A DNA stretch of 64,000 nt, from contig CP073276.1 of NCBI GenBank assembly GCA_038561985.1, positions 1,674,001 through 1,738,000 on the forward strand, given 5' to 3'. Of the stretch, positions 28,155-37,647 are shown one piece after another. A program made the position numbers and the translations under genes. The stretch is from Petrimonas sulfuriphila. GTDB lineage: Bacteria > Bacteroidota > Bacteroidia > Bacteroidales > Dysgonomonadaceae. Position 1 is the stretch's first letter. Every line of letters starts with the position of its first letter. Below the pieces are notes generated by a model. That model ran no database searches. It had not been told where the DNA came from and saw only the letters and a list, made by a program, of their open reading frames with translations.

Positions 28155-29252
28155 TTACGCTTCTTCTTCCTCTTCCGTCAGGTCTAACCTTACGTCGTCT
28201 TTTCCGCGGTCGAAGAACATTTTACGCAACGGGTTTTCGCCCGCTTCATCGTAATCGCGGCGGTTGTTAAAAATATCTATAGCCATATAAATCGCTTGCC
28301 GGAAAGATTCTTCCGATGCTTTGTTTTGCCCTGCAATGTCGTACGCCGTTCCGTGATCGGGAGATGTCCGCACGATAGGCAGGCCGGCAGTAAAATTTAC
28401 CCCCGAATCCATGGCGATGGTCTTAAACGGAACCAACCCCTGATCGTGATACATGGCTAACACGGCATCAAATTCCCTGTACCTTCCGGTTCCGAAGAAG
28501 CCGTCTGCGGCGAAAGGCCCGGCACACAGTATTCCTGCATCCTGCGCCTCTTTTACGGCCGGAGCAATGATCCGGAGTTCTTCTTGTCCCAGCAGTCCGT
28601 TTTCCCCTGCATGAGGGTTCAATCCGAGTACGGCAATGCGTGGTGTTTCGATACGGAAATCGCGCTTCAGGGAGAAGTTGAGTGTGGACAGTTTTTCGGT
28701 GATGAGTTCTTTCGATATTTTTTCCGATACTTCCGCCAGAGGAATATGGGTGGTGACCAACGCAATTCGTAATGAATTACTGGCCAGGATCATCAACGCC
28801 TTATTGTTTTCGGCAAAACGGTCCTGCAAAAATTCGGTATGGCCGGGGAAATGGAATTTATCGTTTTGTATGGTATCTTTATTGATGGGGAGGGTGACCA
28901 GCACGTCGATTTTTTTTGCGGCAAGGTCCCTGGCCGCATTGTCGAGAGCGATGAATGCCGACTCTCCCGCTTCGGCCGTTGCCGTTCCCAACTCAATCCT
29001 CACCTCTTCCTTAACGCAGTTGAGCAGGTTGATCTTCCCCGGGCTGCACTCATCAACATGATTGATAATGTGGAAGCTGACGGGGCTGTGATCGAGTACT
29101 TTACGGTGATAAGAGGCCGATTTGGAAGAGCCGTAGATGACCGGAACGAAAAGTTCCTGCATGCGCTCATCGGCAAAGGTCTTCAGCAATATTTCGTATC
29201 CTACCCCGTTAATATCTCCGTGAGTGATACCCACTTTTATTTGTTCTGACAT
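28155..29252 (-). CDS. pdxA: 4-hydroxythreonine-4-phosphate dehydrogenase
   Basis: A 365-residue NAD-dependent enzyme of the DXP-dependent vitamin B6 pathway; it oxidises 4-phosphohydroxythreonine for condensation by PdxJ. Family motifs are GITHGDINGVGYEI at the N-terminus, FPGHTEFLQD and ATTHIPL with metal-binding His residues, LNPHAGENG, and AMYHDQGLVPFKT. The GDINGVG motif is the usual Bacteroidetes variant of GDPAGIG. The acidic C-terminus DLTEEEEEA is odd but harmless. It follows the DUF4837 gene by 70 bp. Confidence 0.96.
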   Translation of the reverse strand: MSEQIKVGITHGDINGVGYEILLKTFADERMQELFVPVIYGSSKSASYHRKVLDHSPVSFHIINHVDECSPGKINLLNCVKEEVRIELGTATAEAGESAFIALDNAARDLAAKKIDVLVTLPINKDTIQNDKFHFPGHTEFLQDRFAENNKALMILASNSLRIALVTTHIPLAEVSEKISKELITEKLSTLNFSLKRDFRIETPRIAVLGLNPHAGENGLLGQEELRIIAPAVKEAQDAGILCAGPFAADGFFGTGRYREFDAVLAMYHDQGLVPFKTIAMDSGVNFTAGLPIVRTSPDHGTAYDIAGQNKASEESFRQAIYMAIDIFNNRRDYDEAGENPLRKMFFDRGKDDVRLDLTEEEEEA

Positions 29253-29322
29253 TGTTCAAATTTATTTAGCTGTTATTGCAATGCATGCGGGATTAATTAA
29301 ATAGTAATTAGTTTTATCGTGA

Positions 29323-30318
29323 TCATTCGTCTATTTTCTCTTTTTGGGGAAAATTGATGGTATAGAGTGCTCCTTCCATGCTGCGGATCAGGTTGCGCTT
29401 GTCGGCTTCCGGAGCGAAAACAAAGACCTCTACCACCACTACCATGTTGGTCTCTTCATTCACAAAGGCATGCGAAACGAATGGACCTCCCATCATATCA
29501 CTGGTCATTTCCCACAATCCACGCAGCTCGGCACGGAAGATGCCGTTGTACTCCATCTTCCGGTAGTCGGGATTATAAGCCTGTGTGGCGGTGGTCATGT
29601 GCGAGTCGAAAGAGCCGGTAATGTATTGTCCCAGCACCCGGTTACGGATACCGATGAGGGAATCTTTTTCGAAAACAGACTCGGACGTATAGGGAAACTG
29701 ATAGATCACGATGTCTTTTCTGGCCCTGCCAGCACTGTTGGTTGCCCAGTAAAAATTAGGATGTTCGGTAATGTTGGATAATCCTTTTGGATAGTAAATG
29801 TTAAAGCCAAACACCTGTTTAATATGCGATTGCGGCGTACCGGAATCCTTGATAAGCCATTGGGACGTACGCTCCATTTCCTTGTTCAGGATATAGTTGA
29901 CAATACCTTCCTTGTTCTCTTTTAGAAAATTGATAAACGTTGCGGTATCCGGAGCCCTGACGGTCATGATTACCTGTCCCGATGCGTACTTGTCGAGTTC
30001 GGAAGAAAGTTTGGCAACGCTGTAAATGGATGATATTTCCGGCATAATGATGTTCCGGGAAACTTTGAATGTACTGGTAAAGTTTTCCGGTGTGAGTTGT
30101 ATGATCCTGAAATTCGGCTCAAATTGGGGCAGTCCCTTGGCGGGGGAGTTCAGCACGTCGAAGAGTGCACGCCCTGTTTCGCCTTCCCATTCGTCTTCAT
30201 CCATAATGACCAACACCTCGCTCGACATTGCAGAGGCCGACAGAAATCCGCTGCCGTCGCACGATGTGAGCAGGAGTACTGCCAAAACCGGCAACAAGAG
30301 TAAATGAATTCGTTTCAT
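29323..30318 (-). CDS. DUF4837 family lipoprotein
   Basis: A 331-residue lipoprotein; the frame stays open to 30348, but Met at 30318 (MKRIHLLLLPVLAVLLLTSC) gives a normal lipobox and is preceded by an A/G-rich AAAGAAAAC. The body matches DUF4837, seen only in Bacteroidetes: VIMDEDEWEGETGRALFDVL near the N-terminus and repeated beta-rich units ending with AFVNEETNMVVVVEVFVFAP. Function unknown. It lies between rlmN and pdxA on the same strand, an arrangement I recall as common in the order. Confidence 0.82.
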   Translation of the reverse strand: MKRIHLLLLPVLAVLLLTSCDGSGFLSASAMSSEVLVIMDEDEWEGETGRALFDVLNSPAKGLPQFEPNFRIIQLTPENFTSTFKVSRNIIMPEISSIYSVAKLSSELDKYASGQVIMTVRAPDTATFINFLKENKEGIVNYILNKEMERTSQWLIKDSGTPQSHIKQVFGFNIYYPKGLSNITEHPNFYWATNSAGRARKDIVIYQFPYTSESVFEKDSLIGIRNRVLGQYITGSFDSHMTTATQAYNPDYRKMEYNGIFRAELRGLWEMTSDMMGGPFVSHAFVNEETNMVVVVEVFVFAPEADKRNLIRSMEGALYTINFPQKEKIDE

Positions 30319-30453
30319 ACTGTTTTCTTTAGAATTTATTTTCAACAAAATTACAATTATTCGATTGTAAATGAAATAAATCGTGTTGATTTAGGATTAT
30401 TTATTATTTACATGTAGTTGTTAAGACGATGAATATCCCATGACGGGCACCTA

Positions 30454-31491
30454 TCAGTCTTGTATCCCGGTTCTTGGTTCTTTTGTCGTTGACAGCATGC
30501 CGCAGGCGGCAAAAATATCTTCGCCACGCGATGCGCGAATCGTACAGGTGAACCCTTTGGCCGTGAGGAAATCGCGGAACGCGATCATCGTCTCTTCCGT
30601 GGACGGTGAGAGGTCGCTGCCGGGAATTTTGTGAAAGCGGATCAGGTTGACTCGGCAATCCAATCCCGACAAAAACTTACTCAGCTCGCGGGCATACACC
30701 GGGGCGTCGTTCACCCCGTCAAACATGATGTATTCGAACGATAAACGGCGCTGATGGCTCCAGTCGTACTCCCGGAGCAGCTCGATTATATCGGCTGCCT
30801 TAAACGTCTTCTCTATCGGCATCAGCTTTTCGCGCTGTACAGAGAGCGGGCTGTGAAGGCTCACCGCCAGGTGGCACCTGCTTTCTTCGAGAAACCTTTT
30901 CAGGTTGGGGATCACCCCGATGGTGGATAGTGTGATGCGTTTGGGGCTCCACGCCAGTGCGTAATCCGCAGTGAGCACCTCAATGGCCTTCATGACGTTG
31001 TCGAAATTGTTCAACGGTTCACCCATGCCCATAAAGACCAGGTTGGTGAGTGCTTCAGCATTGGGGACTGAATAAACCTGATTCAATATCTCATTCACCG
31101 AAAGGCTCCCCAGAAACCCCATTTTCCCCGTCATGCAGAAGCTGCAATCCATCTTGCAGCCCACCTGCGATGAAACACAGATTGTCAGGCGTTCCTCCTC
31201 CGGTATGTTCACCGATTCGATGAACTTGCCGTTTTTTACGGGGAACAGCATCTTCTGCGTCCCGTCAACGGATGTTTTTACGTCAACAGGCTCAACGCGG
31301 CCCACGTCGAAACGCTTTTTCAGGATGTCCCGGTTCCGTACGGAAATATTGGTCATTTCGTCGATACTCTTCACGCGTTTTACATAAACCCAGTCGGTAA
31401 TTTGTTTGGCGGTAAATCTCGGCAGGCCGAGCTCCAAAATGATGTTTTGGATTTCGGAAAGCGTCATACCCAGCAGGTGTTCTTGATTCAT
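30454..31491 (-). CDS. rlmN: 23S rRNA (adenine2503-C2)-methyltransferase
   Basis: A 345-residue radical SAM enzyme methylating A2503 of 23S rRNA and A37 of some tRNAs. The cluster motif is CKMDCSFCMTGKMG, and the methyl-carrying Cys is in the C-terminal SRGEDIFAACGML. The frame is open back to 31560, but I take MNQEHLLG at 31491: the TATCTTTG promoter box (31514-31521, minus strand) lies inside the longer version. It is transcribed away from the SDR gene. Confidence 0.96.
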   Translation of the reverse strand: MNQEHLLGMTLSEIQNIILELGLPRFTAKQITDWVYVKRVKSIDEMTNISVRNRDILKKRFDVGRVEPVDVKTSVDGTQKMLFPVKNGKFIESVNIPEEERLTICVSSQVGCKMDCSFCMTGKMGFLGSLSVNEILNQVYSVPNAEALTNLVFMGMGEPLNNFDNVMKAIEVLTADYALAWSPKRITLSTIGVIPNLKRFLEESRCHLAVSLHSPLSVQREKLMPIEKTFKAADIIELLREYDWSHQRRLSFEYIMFDGVNDAPVYARELSKFLSGLDCRVNLIRFHKIPGSDLSPSTEETMIAFRDFLTAKGFTCTIRASRGEDIFAACGMLSTTKEPRTGIQD

Positions 31492-31513
31492 TGCTTCTTT
31501 ATTTTTAGCGTTA

Positions 31514-31568
31514 CAAAGATAAGTAGAAATTACGGATTTACGTATTTCGTAAAAAATCACTACTTTTG
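31514..31568. promoter_or_regulatory. Divergent promoters of rlmN and the SDR gene
   Basis: Minus strand: TATCTTTG at 31514-31521, 23 bp before the rlmN start. Plus strand: TACTTTTG at 31561-31568, 27 bp before the SDR start. Both are exact TAnnTTTG boxes, back to back within 104 bp. Confidence 0.55.
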
Positions 31569-31594
31569 GAAACTCAACAAAAAACCAGGGCTCT

Positions 31595-32356
31595 ATGAAA
31601 CACGTTATTGTAACCGGAGGTGCTCAGGGCATCGGGCGCATCATCGCGCAGTCACTGCTTAAAGTGGGGTACGCTGTCTCCATTTTCGATATGGATAATG
31701 AAGCGATGGAGGAGATAAAACCGCAATTCGATAAAAAACGATCCGCTTTTTTTATTACCGACGTATCCAGTGAGGTGAGCGTGAGGTCTTCGGTAAGGGC
31801 ATCCCTGAAAAAGTTCGGAGGAATTTACGGATTGGTAAACAACGCGGTTTACGAGGTCTTCAAGCCCATGAGTGAACTGACGCTGGAGGAGTGGAACCGT
31901 GCCATCGGCACCAACCTGACAGGAACGTTCCTCTGCGCCAAGTTCTCTTCTCCCCACCTGATTGAATCGCGCGGAAGCATGGTGAACATGTGTTCTACGC
32001 GTGCCTTTCAGTCCGAACCGGATACCGAGTCCTACTCCGCCAGTAAAGGCGGAATCTATTCGCTCACCCATGCCCTGGCCATGAGCCTGGCTCCCAACGT
32101 TCGGGTAAACAGCATCAGCCCGGGATGGATAGATGTTTCGGCCGTGAAGAAAAAAGCGAAAGCCCGGCAGGTAGAATTGTCGGAATCCGATCATGCACAG
32201 CACCCGGCAGGACGTGTGGGGAACGCTTTTGATATCGCACAGATGGTGATGTTCCTGCTCGATTCGGCCAACGGGTTCATCACCGGGCAGAACTTCGTGA
32301 TCGACGGAGGAATGACGAAGAAGATGATCTACCTACCTTCTCCTCACCTGGATTAA
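31595..32356 (+). CDS. SDR family oxidoreductase
   Basis: A 253-residue classical short-chain dehydrogenase. The nucleotide-binding GGAQGIG is at about 8-14, NNAV near 85, and the catalytic Tyr147-x3-Lys151 in SYSASKGG. The C-terminal GFITGQNFVIDGG is typical. Asp in FDMDN after the second strand favours NAD(H) over NADP(H). Substrate cannot be told. Its last 24 bp overlap the convergent flippase-like gene. Confidence 0.88.
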   Translation: MKHVIVTGGAQGIGRIIAQSLLKVGYAVSIFDMDNEAMEEIKPQFDKKRSAFFITDVSSEVSVRSSVRASLKKFGGIYGLVNNAVYEVFKPMSELTLEEWNRAIGTNLTGTFLCAKFSSPHLIESRGSMVNMCSTRAFQSEPDTESYSASKGGIYSLTHALAMSLAPNVRVNSISPGWIDVSAVKKKAKARQVELSESDHAQHPAGRVGNAFDIAQMVMFLLDSANGFITGQNFVIDGGMTKKMIYLPSPHLD

Positions 32357-33325
32357 CCCCAATCCAAACAGGGTCCAGAAAAGTTCGCGAATACGGATGC
32401 ATAAGCTCACGTAAACCGCATGTGCAGCGGGAAGCGACAAGATGCCGAAAACCAGGATGAATCCCCCTTCCCGGGCACCTAGCTGCATCGGCATGAAAAA
32501 GAAGAGGTTTCCCACCATCGACTGGATCGATTCAACGATCACGCTTTGCGTGAAGGTGACGGGAAACCGGATAGCATGCATCATGAAAATTATTTCCGTG
32601 CAGAGTACAAAGCGGGAAAGGAGTTCCAGCGAGAGCGACGTAACAAAATCCTTTTTCCGGTTTTTGTACAGGTTGGCAATCAGGAAATCCATCTGTTCGA
32701 TCTTCTCCAGGTGTTTTTCTTTGTAGACCTTTACTCTTTTTCCGGCGAACGGCAGTTTCCCGGCAATGGACAGGGCCTTACTCACAAATCCTTTGGAGTA
32801 GACCGTGAACGACCACCAGAGCAGTAGCAGCGATGCGATGCCGGCTATGGCAAGGATTATTCTGACGGAAACAGCCACATTGGGCACGATGATAAACAGC
32901 AAGGGTATGGAGACCATCCAGAAGATAAAGTGCGACACAAAATGCATCATCATGTAAAGGAGTACCGTGGATGTGGCTTTCTGAATACCCAGTGCCGGCT
33001 GTAATTCGATGATTTTATAAGGCTCCCCGCCCATCAGTCCGAAAGGCGTGATGAGGTTAATGGCGTAACCGCTGATGGTCAGCTTCAGTGTGCGGAGGAA
33101 ACCGACGGACCGGGCTTCCGGACTTCCGTCGCGAATAATGGTGTGAAAGGCGATGGCATTTAAAAAATAGACCACCGCCCAGATACCGATAATTGCCGCA
33201 AACCACCAATTGGTCAGTTTTATGTTGTTCCAGATAACCCCTATCCCGGTTTTATATAGCATGAAACCCAGGATGATGAGTCCCAGCAGGAAAAACAGGT
33301 TGGTGGCGATCTTCGTTTTACTCAT
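32333..33325 (-). CDS. Flippase-like membrane protein (LPG synthase transmembrane family)
   Basis: A 330-residue inner-membrane protein with about eight hydrophobic helices, of the YbhN/UPF0104 family related to the flippase domain of MprF. Signatures are ITPFGLMGGEPYKI (about 95-108) and QLGAREGGFILVFGI (about 283). The catalytic synthase domain of MprF is absent. It is the third gene of a minus-strand unit pepT-gcvT-flippase, 9 bp behind gcvT. Substrate lipid unknown. Confidence 0.85.
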   Translation of the reverse strand: MSKTKIATNLFFLLGLIILGFMLYKTGIGVIWNNIKLTNWWFAAIIGIWAVVYFLNAIAFHTIIRDGSPEARSVGFLRTLKLTISGYAINLITPFGLMGGEPYKIIELQPALGIQKATSTVLLYMMMHFVSHFIFWMVSIPLLFIIVPNVAVSVRIILAIAGIASLLLLWWSFTVYSKGFVSKALSIAGKLPFAGKRVKVYKEKHLEKIEQMDFLIANLYKNRKKDFVTSLSLELLSRFVLCTEIIFMMHAIRFPVTFTQSVIVESIQSMVGNLFFFMPMQLGAREGGFILVFGILSLPAAHAVYVSLCIRIRELFWTLFGLGLIQVRRR

Positions 33326-33334
33326 GAGAGTGTG

Positions 33335-34420
33335 CTATTTCCTGAAAGGTAGTTGAGTGACTTCGGCTTTCAGGTTCTTGTTGCGTACCTTGATGTAAAT
33401 TGTAGTTCCGGCTTTTGCATATTCGGGTTTCACGTAACCCAGCCCGATGCCCGCTTTCAATACGGGGGATATGGTTCCCGATGTTACGGTTCCGATGGGT
33501 TCATCCCCGGCGTTCACAATTTCGTAACCGTGGCGCGGTATTCCCTTGTCCGACAACGTAAATCCACACAATTTGCGCGTAACGCCTTCCGCTTTTTGCT
33601 TTTCGAGCAGCTCTCTTGCAATAAAGGAGTTCCCTTCTGTAAACTTGGTGATCCAGCCCAGCCCCGCTTCCAGGGGGGTGGTCGTTTCGTCGAGGTCATT
33701 CCCGTAAAGGCAGAAGCCCATCTCAAGGCGCAGGGTGTCGCGTGCACCCAGTCCGACGGGTTTGATGCCGAATTCCGCTCCGGCTTCAAACAGTGCTTCC
33801 CAGATCTTTAATCCGTCCTCCGGATAAAAATAGAGCTCGAATCCGCCCGCACCGGTGTAGCCGGTGTTGGAAATGATCACCCGGTCCACTCCGCCGACTT
33901 TTCCGTTGGCAAACGTGTAGTAGGGGATGGATGACAAGTCCGTATCGGTAATTTTTTGCAGCGTATCTTTGGCTTTCGGACCTTGCACGGCCAGCAAAGC
34001 GGTGTGGGCAGATGCATTTTCGATCACTGCACCCATCGTGTTTTGCTTTTGACACCACTCCCAGTCTTTTTCGATGTTGGCGGCGTTTACCACCATTAAG
34101 TATTTTTCGGGTTCGAAATGGTAAAGCAGGAAGTCATCCTTTATGCCACCCTGCTCGTTTGGAAAACAGGTGTATTGTATCTTCCCCACCTGCAAATTTG
34201 AGGCGTCGTTGGTGGTTACCTTTTGAACAAATTCCAGCGCTTTGGGGCCTTTCACCCAAAATTCTCCCATGTGTGAAACGTCGAAAACGCCCACGGCATT
34301 TACGACTGTCAGGTGTTCATCGATAATTCCCGAATACTCGATGGGCATGTTGTACCCTGCAAATTCATGCATTTTTGCGCCCAGTGCGATGTGTGTGTCT
34401 GTAAAAGGTGTTTTTTTCAT
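33335..34420 (-). CDS. gcvT: Aminomethyltransferase (glycine cleavage T protein)
   Basis: A 361-residue folate-dependent enzyme of the glycine cleavage system, releasing ammonia and passing the methylene group to tetrahydrofolate. Motifs are [15 protein letters not shown] (about 42-56), [14 protein letters not shown] (about 180) and [21 protein letters not shown] (about 222). The full length matches the family. It starts 6 bp after the pepT stop. The other gcv genes are not in the window. Confidence 0.97.
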   Translation of the reverse strand: MKKTPFTDTHIALGAKMHEFAGYNMPIEYSGIIDEHLTVVNAVGVFDVSHMGEFWVKGPKALEFVQKVTTNDASNLQVGKIQYTCFPNEQGGIKDDFLLYHFEPEKYLMVVNAANIEKDWEWCQKQNTMGAVIENASAHTALLAVQGPKAKDTLQKITDTDLSSIPYYTFANGKVGGVDRVIISNTGYTGAGGFELYFYPEDGLKIWEALFEAGAEFGIKPVGLGARDTLRLEMGFCLYGNDLDETTTPLEAGLGWITKFTEGNSFIARELLEKQKAEGVTRKLCGFTLSDKGIPRHGYEIVNAGDEPIGTVTSGTISPVLKAGIGLGYVKPEYAKAGTTIYIKVRNKNLKAEVTQLPFRK

Positions 34421-34426
34421 ATTTTC

Positions 34427-35647
34427 TTAAAGTTTAGCTACTAATTCCGCAATCTTTACGATGACCTCCGTTGCTTTTTCCATCGCCCGGATAGGTATAA
34501 ACTCGTGACGGCCGTGAAAATTCATGCCTCCGGCAAAAATATTCGGGCAAGGCAGGCCCATAAAAGAGAGTCTGGCTCCGTCCGTTCCTCCACGGATAGG
34601 CTTTACAATCGGCGTTATGTTTGCTTCTTCCATAGCCCTGAAAGCGTAATCCACCACATACTTTACCGGCTCCACTTTTTCACGCATGTTGTAATACTGG
34701 TCGCGCATCTCCAGCTTCAATCGGTTGTTGTAACGGGCGTTTAGGAACGCTACGGCCTGCTCCATCTCTTTCTTCCGATTTTCAAAAATCTGCCTGTCGT
34801 GATCGCGGATAATATAGGATACCGCCGCTTCGTCCACCGTTCCGTTGATTGCGATCAAGTGGAAGAACCCTTCGTATTTTTCCGTGTATTCGGGGCGGCC
34901 ATTGACGGGCAGCATCTGCACGAGTTCGTTGGCCACATGCAGTGCGTTTATCATTTTGTTTTTGGCATATCCGGGATGAACATTTCTTCCCTGGATCGAT
35001 ATTTTTGCCGATGCAGCGTTGAAGTTTTCATATTCCAGCTCGCCTATCTCGCTGCCATCCATCGTATAGGCCCATTCTGCACCAAATTTATCCACGTTGA
35101 ATTTATCCGCTCCGCGGCCGATCTCTTCGTCGGGCGTGAATCCTACACGTATCTTTCCGTGCTTGATCTCGGGATGATCAATCAGGTATTCCATAGCGGT
35201 CATGATCTCGGCAATACCTGCCTTGTCGTCTGCGCCGAGCAAGGTTGTCCCGTCGGTTACGATCAGGTCATCCCCGATAAATTTTAACAACTCGGGAAAG
35301 TCGGCAGGCGAGGAGATAATCTGCTGTGCTTCGTTCAGTACGATCTCTTTTCCGTCGTAGTTTTTGACTATACGCGGATTTACGTTTTCCCCGCTCATGT
35401 CGGGACTTGTATCAAAGTGTGCGATGAATCCGATAGTGGGCACTGTTTTATCGGTATTGGACGGCAAAGTGCCCATCAGGTAGCAGTTGTTGTCGAGAGA
35501 AACGTCAGTTAAACCCATCTCAAGCATTTCGCGTTCCACCTCTTTAGCCAGGTTAAATTGTTTCTGTGTGCTGGGTGTTTGCGAACTGTTTTCGTCAGAC
35601 TGGGTATCAATCTTTACGTACTTAATAAATCGTTCAACAATGTTCAT
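34427..35647 (-). CDS. pepT: Peptidase T (tripeptide aminopeptidase)
   Basis: A 406-residue cytoplasmic zinc peptidase of the M20B family, removing the N-terminal residue from tripeptides. Zinc and catalytic motifs are [12 protein letters not shown] (about 74-85), [13 protein letters not shown] (about 137) and [12 protein letters not shown] (about 170). I take MNIVERF at 35647 although the frame is open to 35680, because a TATCTTTG box (35669-35676, minus) would otherwise be in the coding part. First gene of the pepT-gcvT-flippase unit. Confidence 0.96.
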   Translation of the reverse strand: MNIVERFIKYVKIDTQSDENSSQTPSTQKQFNLAKEVEREMLEMGLTDVSLDNNCYLMGTLPSNTDKTVPTIGFIAHFDTSPDMSGENVNPRIVKNYDGKEIVLNEAQQIISSPADFPELLKFIGDDLIVTDGTTLLGADDKAGIAEIMTAMEYLIDHPEIKHGKIRVGFTPDEEIGRGADKFNVDKFGAEWAYTMDGSEIGELEYENFNAASAKISIQGRNVHPGYAKNKMINALHVANELVQMLPVNGRPEYTEKYEGFFHLIAINGTVDEAAVSYIIRDHDRQIFENRKKEMEQAVAFLNARYNNRLKLEMRDQYYNMREKVEPVKYVVDYAFRAMEEANITPIVKPIRGGTDGARLSFMGLPCPNIFAGGMNFHGRHEFIPIRAMEKATEVIVKIAELVAKL

Positions 35648-35668
35648 TGTTTTTTCTTTTAGTAACCG

Positions 35669-35676
35669 CAAAGATA
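35669..35676 (-). promoter_or_regulatory. -7 box of pepT
   Basis: TATCTTTG on the minus strand, 21 bp before the chosen pepT start. It helps to decide that start. Confidence 0.55.
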
Positions 35677-35735
35677 ACAAAAGCCTTTTATTTCAGAAAA
35701 TCAAATCAACCGTTTTGTAACTAAAAAAAAAACCG

Positions 35736-35743
35736 TATCTTTG
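35736..35743 (+). promoter_or_regulatory. -7 box of the SRP RNA gene
   Basis: TATCTTTG with TTTTG 18 bp upstream (35714-35718 region), a near-perfect Bacteroidetes promoter. Expected start of RNA is about 35749, exactly where the closing helix begins. Confidence 0.75.
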
Positions 35744-35748
35744 CAGTT

Positions 35749-35851
35749 GGGTAAGTCCTATACGGCCAGCTCCCATTGAATCCCCCAGGTCTTGACCGAA
35801 GCAAGGGTATTTGGTTGTAGCGGCGCGATATAGTAAGCTTACCCTTTTTTT
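35749..35851 (+). ncRNA. ffs: Signal recognition particle RNA (4.5S, small bacterial type)
   Basis: About 100 nt. The ends pair as GGGTAAG (35749-35755) and CTTACCC (35838-35844), followed by seven T that form the terminator. The apical part, CCCAGGTCTTGACCGAAGCAAGGG, carries the conserved SRP helix 8 with its tetraloop and the asymmetric GAAGCA side that binds Ffh. There is no Alu domain. The RNA joins Ffh to target membrane proteins. Confidence 0.9.
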
Positions 35852-35880
35852 ATTCTCCCCAGTGTGTGGAGCAGGGAGCC

Positions 35881-36297
35881 TCAAGCGATCCTCGGGATGT
35901 ATTTTGCATCGAAGGAATGTTTCCCGGGGCCTGTGAGCAAGGCAGCTGCAAAAACAATCAGTAAATCGAGCGCATGCCCGTACTTCATAAAGTCATCGCC
36001 CTGCGAAAAGTGCATAACCAGCGCCACAGTCATGGTCCCGATAAGCAAGAGGGCTGCCGGACGGAAAAACAGTCCCAGGGCAAACAATATTCCTCCGATT
36101 GTCTCGGCAAAGGCCGCCATAAATCCCCAGAACGTGGGAGCAAAGTTTATGCCCAGGTTCGACATGGTGCCGCCGATGGCCGTCCACGTCTCCGGGCCTC
36201 CCGTAATTTTGGGTAAACCGTGGAAAAATATCGAAACGCCAATACCTACTCGCAGGAGGAGCAATCCGGCCTGCAATAAATTTTTATCTTTTCTCAT
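35881..36297 (-). CDS. DoxX family membrane protein
   Basis: A 138-residue inner-membrane protein with four hydrophobic helices and the DoxX pattern: GLLLLRVGIGVSIFFHGLPKI at the N-terminus, LGINFAPTFWGFMAAFAETIGGILFALGLF in the middle and GPGKHSFDAKY at the end. Relatives are linked to thiol or respiratory redox systems but the role is unclear. Stand-alone gene, convergent with the SRP RNA. Confidence 0.88.
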   Translation of the reverse strand: MRKDKNLLQAGLLLLRVGIGVSIFFHGLPKITGGPETWTAIGGTMSNLGINFAPTFWGFMAAFAETIGGILFALGLFFRPAALLLIGTMTVALVMHFSQGDDFMKYGHALDLLIVFAAALLTGPGKHSFDAKYIPRIA

Positions 36298-36354
36298 GTT
36301 GTCATTATTTTAAATTATATTCAAGGCCTAAACTCCAAAACCCTACAAATTGTT

Positions 36355-36362
36355 TATATTTG
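36355..36362 (+). promoter_or_regulatory. -7 box of the sulfatase maturase gene
   Basis: TATATTTG matches TAnnTTTG, 20 bp before the ATG at 36382. Confidence 0.5.
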
Positions 36363-36381
36363 TCCGATAAATAAAATTGAT

Positions 36382-37614
36382 ATGTCTGTTTTTGCTCCCT
36401 TTGCCAAACCGTTATATGTGATGCTCAAACCCGTAGGGTCGCGTTGTAACCTCGATTGTGATTATTGCTATTACCTCGAGAAGGCAAATCTGTATACAGA
36501 GAAGAAGAACCACGTGATGAGTGAAGAACTGCTCGAAAAGTTCATCAAAGAATACATAGAGTCGCAGACCATGCCGCAGGTGCTGTTTACCTGGCACGGC
36601 GGTGAAACGTTGATGCGCCCGTTAAGTTTCTACAAAAAGGCAGTCGAACTGCAGAAAAAATATGCCGGAGGACGGCAGATTGATAATTCCATTCAAACCA
36701 ACGGAACGTTGCTTAACGATGACTGGTGCCGCTTTTTCAAGGATAACAATTTCCTGGTGGGTATCTCCATTGATGGGCCGCAGGAGTTTCACGATGAGTA
36801 CCGGAGGGATAAGATGGGCCGCCCGTCGTTTCATAAGGTAATGCGCGGGATGGAGCTTCTTCATAAGCACGGAGTGGAATATAACTGTATGGCTGTGGTG
36901 AACGATTACAACGCCGATTTCCCGTTGGAGTTTTATCGTTTTTTCAAAACTACCGGCAGCCGCTTCATTCAGTTTACCCCTATCGTCGAACGAATACGAA
37001 AAAAGAATTCTCCGCTAAAGCTGGCCACGGCAGAAGATAGGGAGGATGCGGTGGAGTTGGCGCCTTTCAGTGTTTCTCCGGAGAAGTGGGGCAGTTTCCT
37101 CTGCGCTATTTTCGACGAGTGGGTGAAAGAAGATGTGGGGCAGGTTTTTGTTCAGCTTTTCGACTCCACGCTGGCTAACTGGGTGGGAGAGCAACCCGGG
37201 CTTTGTACAATGGCCAAGACTTGCGGACATGCCGGGGTGATGGAGTTCAACGGGGATGTCTATTCGTGCGACCATTTTGTTTTCCCGGAATACCGCGTGG
37301 GCAATATTTACGCCAAACCGCTCGCTTCAATGATGTATTCCAACGAGCAGCTTACCTTTGGCAACGACAAGTTCGATAAACTTCCCCGGCAATGCAGGGA
37401 GTGTGATTTTCTTTTTGCCTGTTACGGAGAATGTCCCAAAAATAGATTTGTGAGAGATAAGTATGGGATTCCCGGATTAAATTACCTTTGTAAAGGTTAC
37501 TATACATTCTTTAACCACGTTGCACCCTACATGGATTTTATGAAGCGTGAACTCCTGGCTGAGCGGCCACCGGCCAATGTGATGGAATGGATCAAAAAAA
37601 CCGGATCACGATAG
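36382..37614 (+). CDS. Anaerobic sulfatase-maturating enzyme (radical SAM/SPASM)
   Basis: A 410-residue radical SAM enzyme that converts the active-site Cys or Ser of sulfatases to formylglycine without oxygen. The cluster motif is CNLDCDYCYYLEK (about 23-35). WHGGET (about 73) and QTNGTLLND (about 107) are anSME signatures. The C-terminal SPASM domain has many Cys: CTMAKTCGHAGVMEFNGDVYSCDHFV and CRECDFLFACYGECPKNR. No sulfatase gene is in the window, so its clients are elsewhere. The last codons form part of the terminator. Confidence 0.94.
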   Translation: MSVFAPFAKPLYVMLKPVGSRCNLDCDYCYYLEKANLYTEKKNHVMSEELLEKFIKEYIESQTMPQVLFTWHGGETLMRPLSFYKKAVELQKKYAGGRQIDNSIQTNGTLLNDDWCRFFKDNNFLVGISIDGPQEFHDEYRRDKMGRPSFHKVMRGMELLHKHGVEYNCMAVVNDYNADFPLEFYRFFKTTGSRFIQFTPIVERIRKKNSPLKLATAEDREDAVELAPFSVSPEKWGSFLCAIFDEWVKEDVGQVFVQLFDSTLANWVGEQPGLCTMAKTCGHAGVMEFNGDVYSCDHFVFPEYRVGNIYAKPLASMMYSNEQLTFGNDKFDKLPRQCRECDFLFACYGECPKNRFVRDKYGIPGLNYLCKGYYTFFNHVAPYMDFMKRELLAERPPANVMEWIKKTGSR

Positions 37615-37627
37615 TGACCCGGTTTTT
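37596..37627. terminator. Bidirectional terminator overlapping the 3' end of the maturase gene
   Basis: AAAAACCGG-a-TCAC / GTGA-c-CCGGTTTTT around a GATA loop. The maturase stop codon lies in the loop and right arm. T runs exist on both strands, so it can also end the minus-strand exbD transcript, whose stop is at 37648. Confidence 0.85.
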
Positions 37628-37647
37628 CTATTGTAGAAACATGCTCC

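Noticed and set aside
31652-32203. Minus-strand open frame of 183 codons
   Set aside because: Antisense to the SDR gene, whose motifs are intact.
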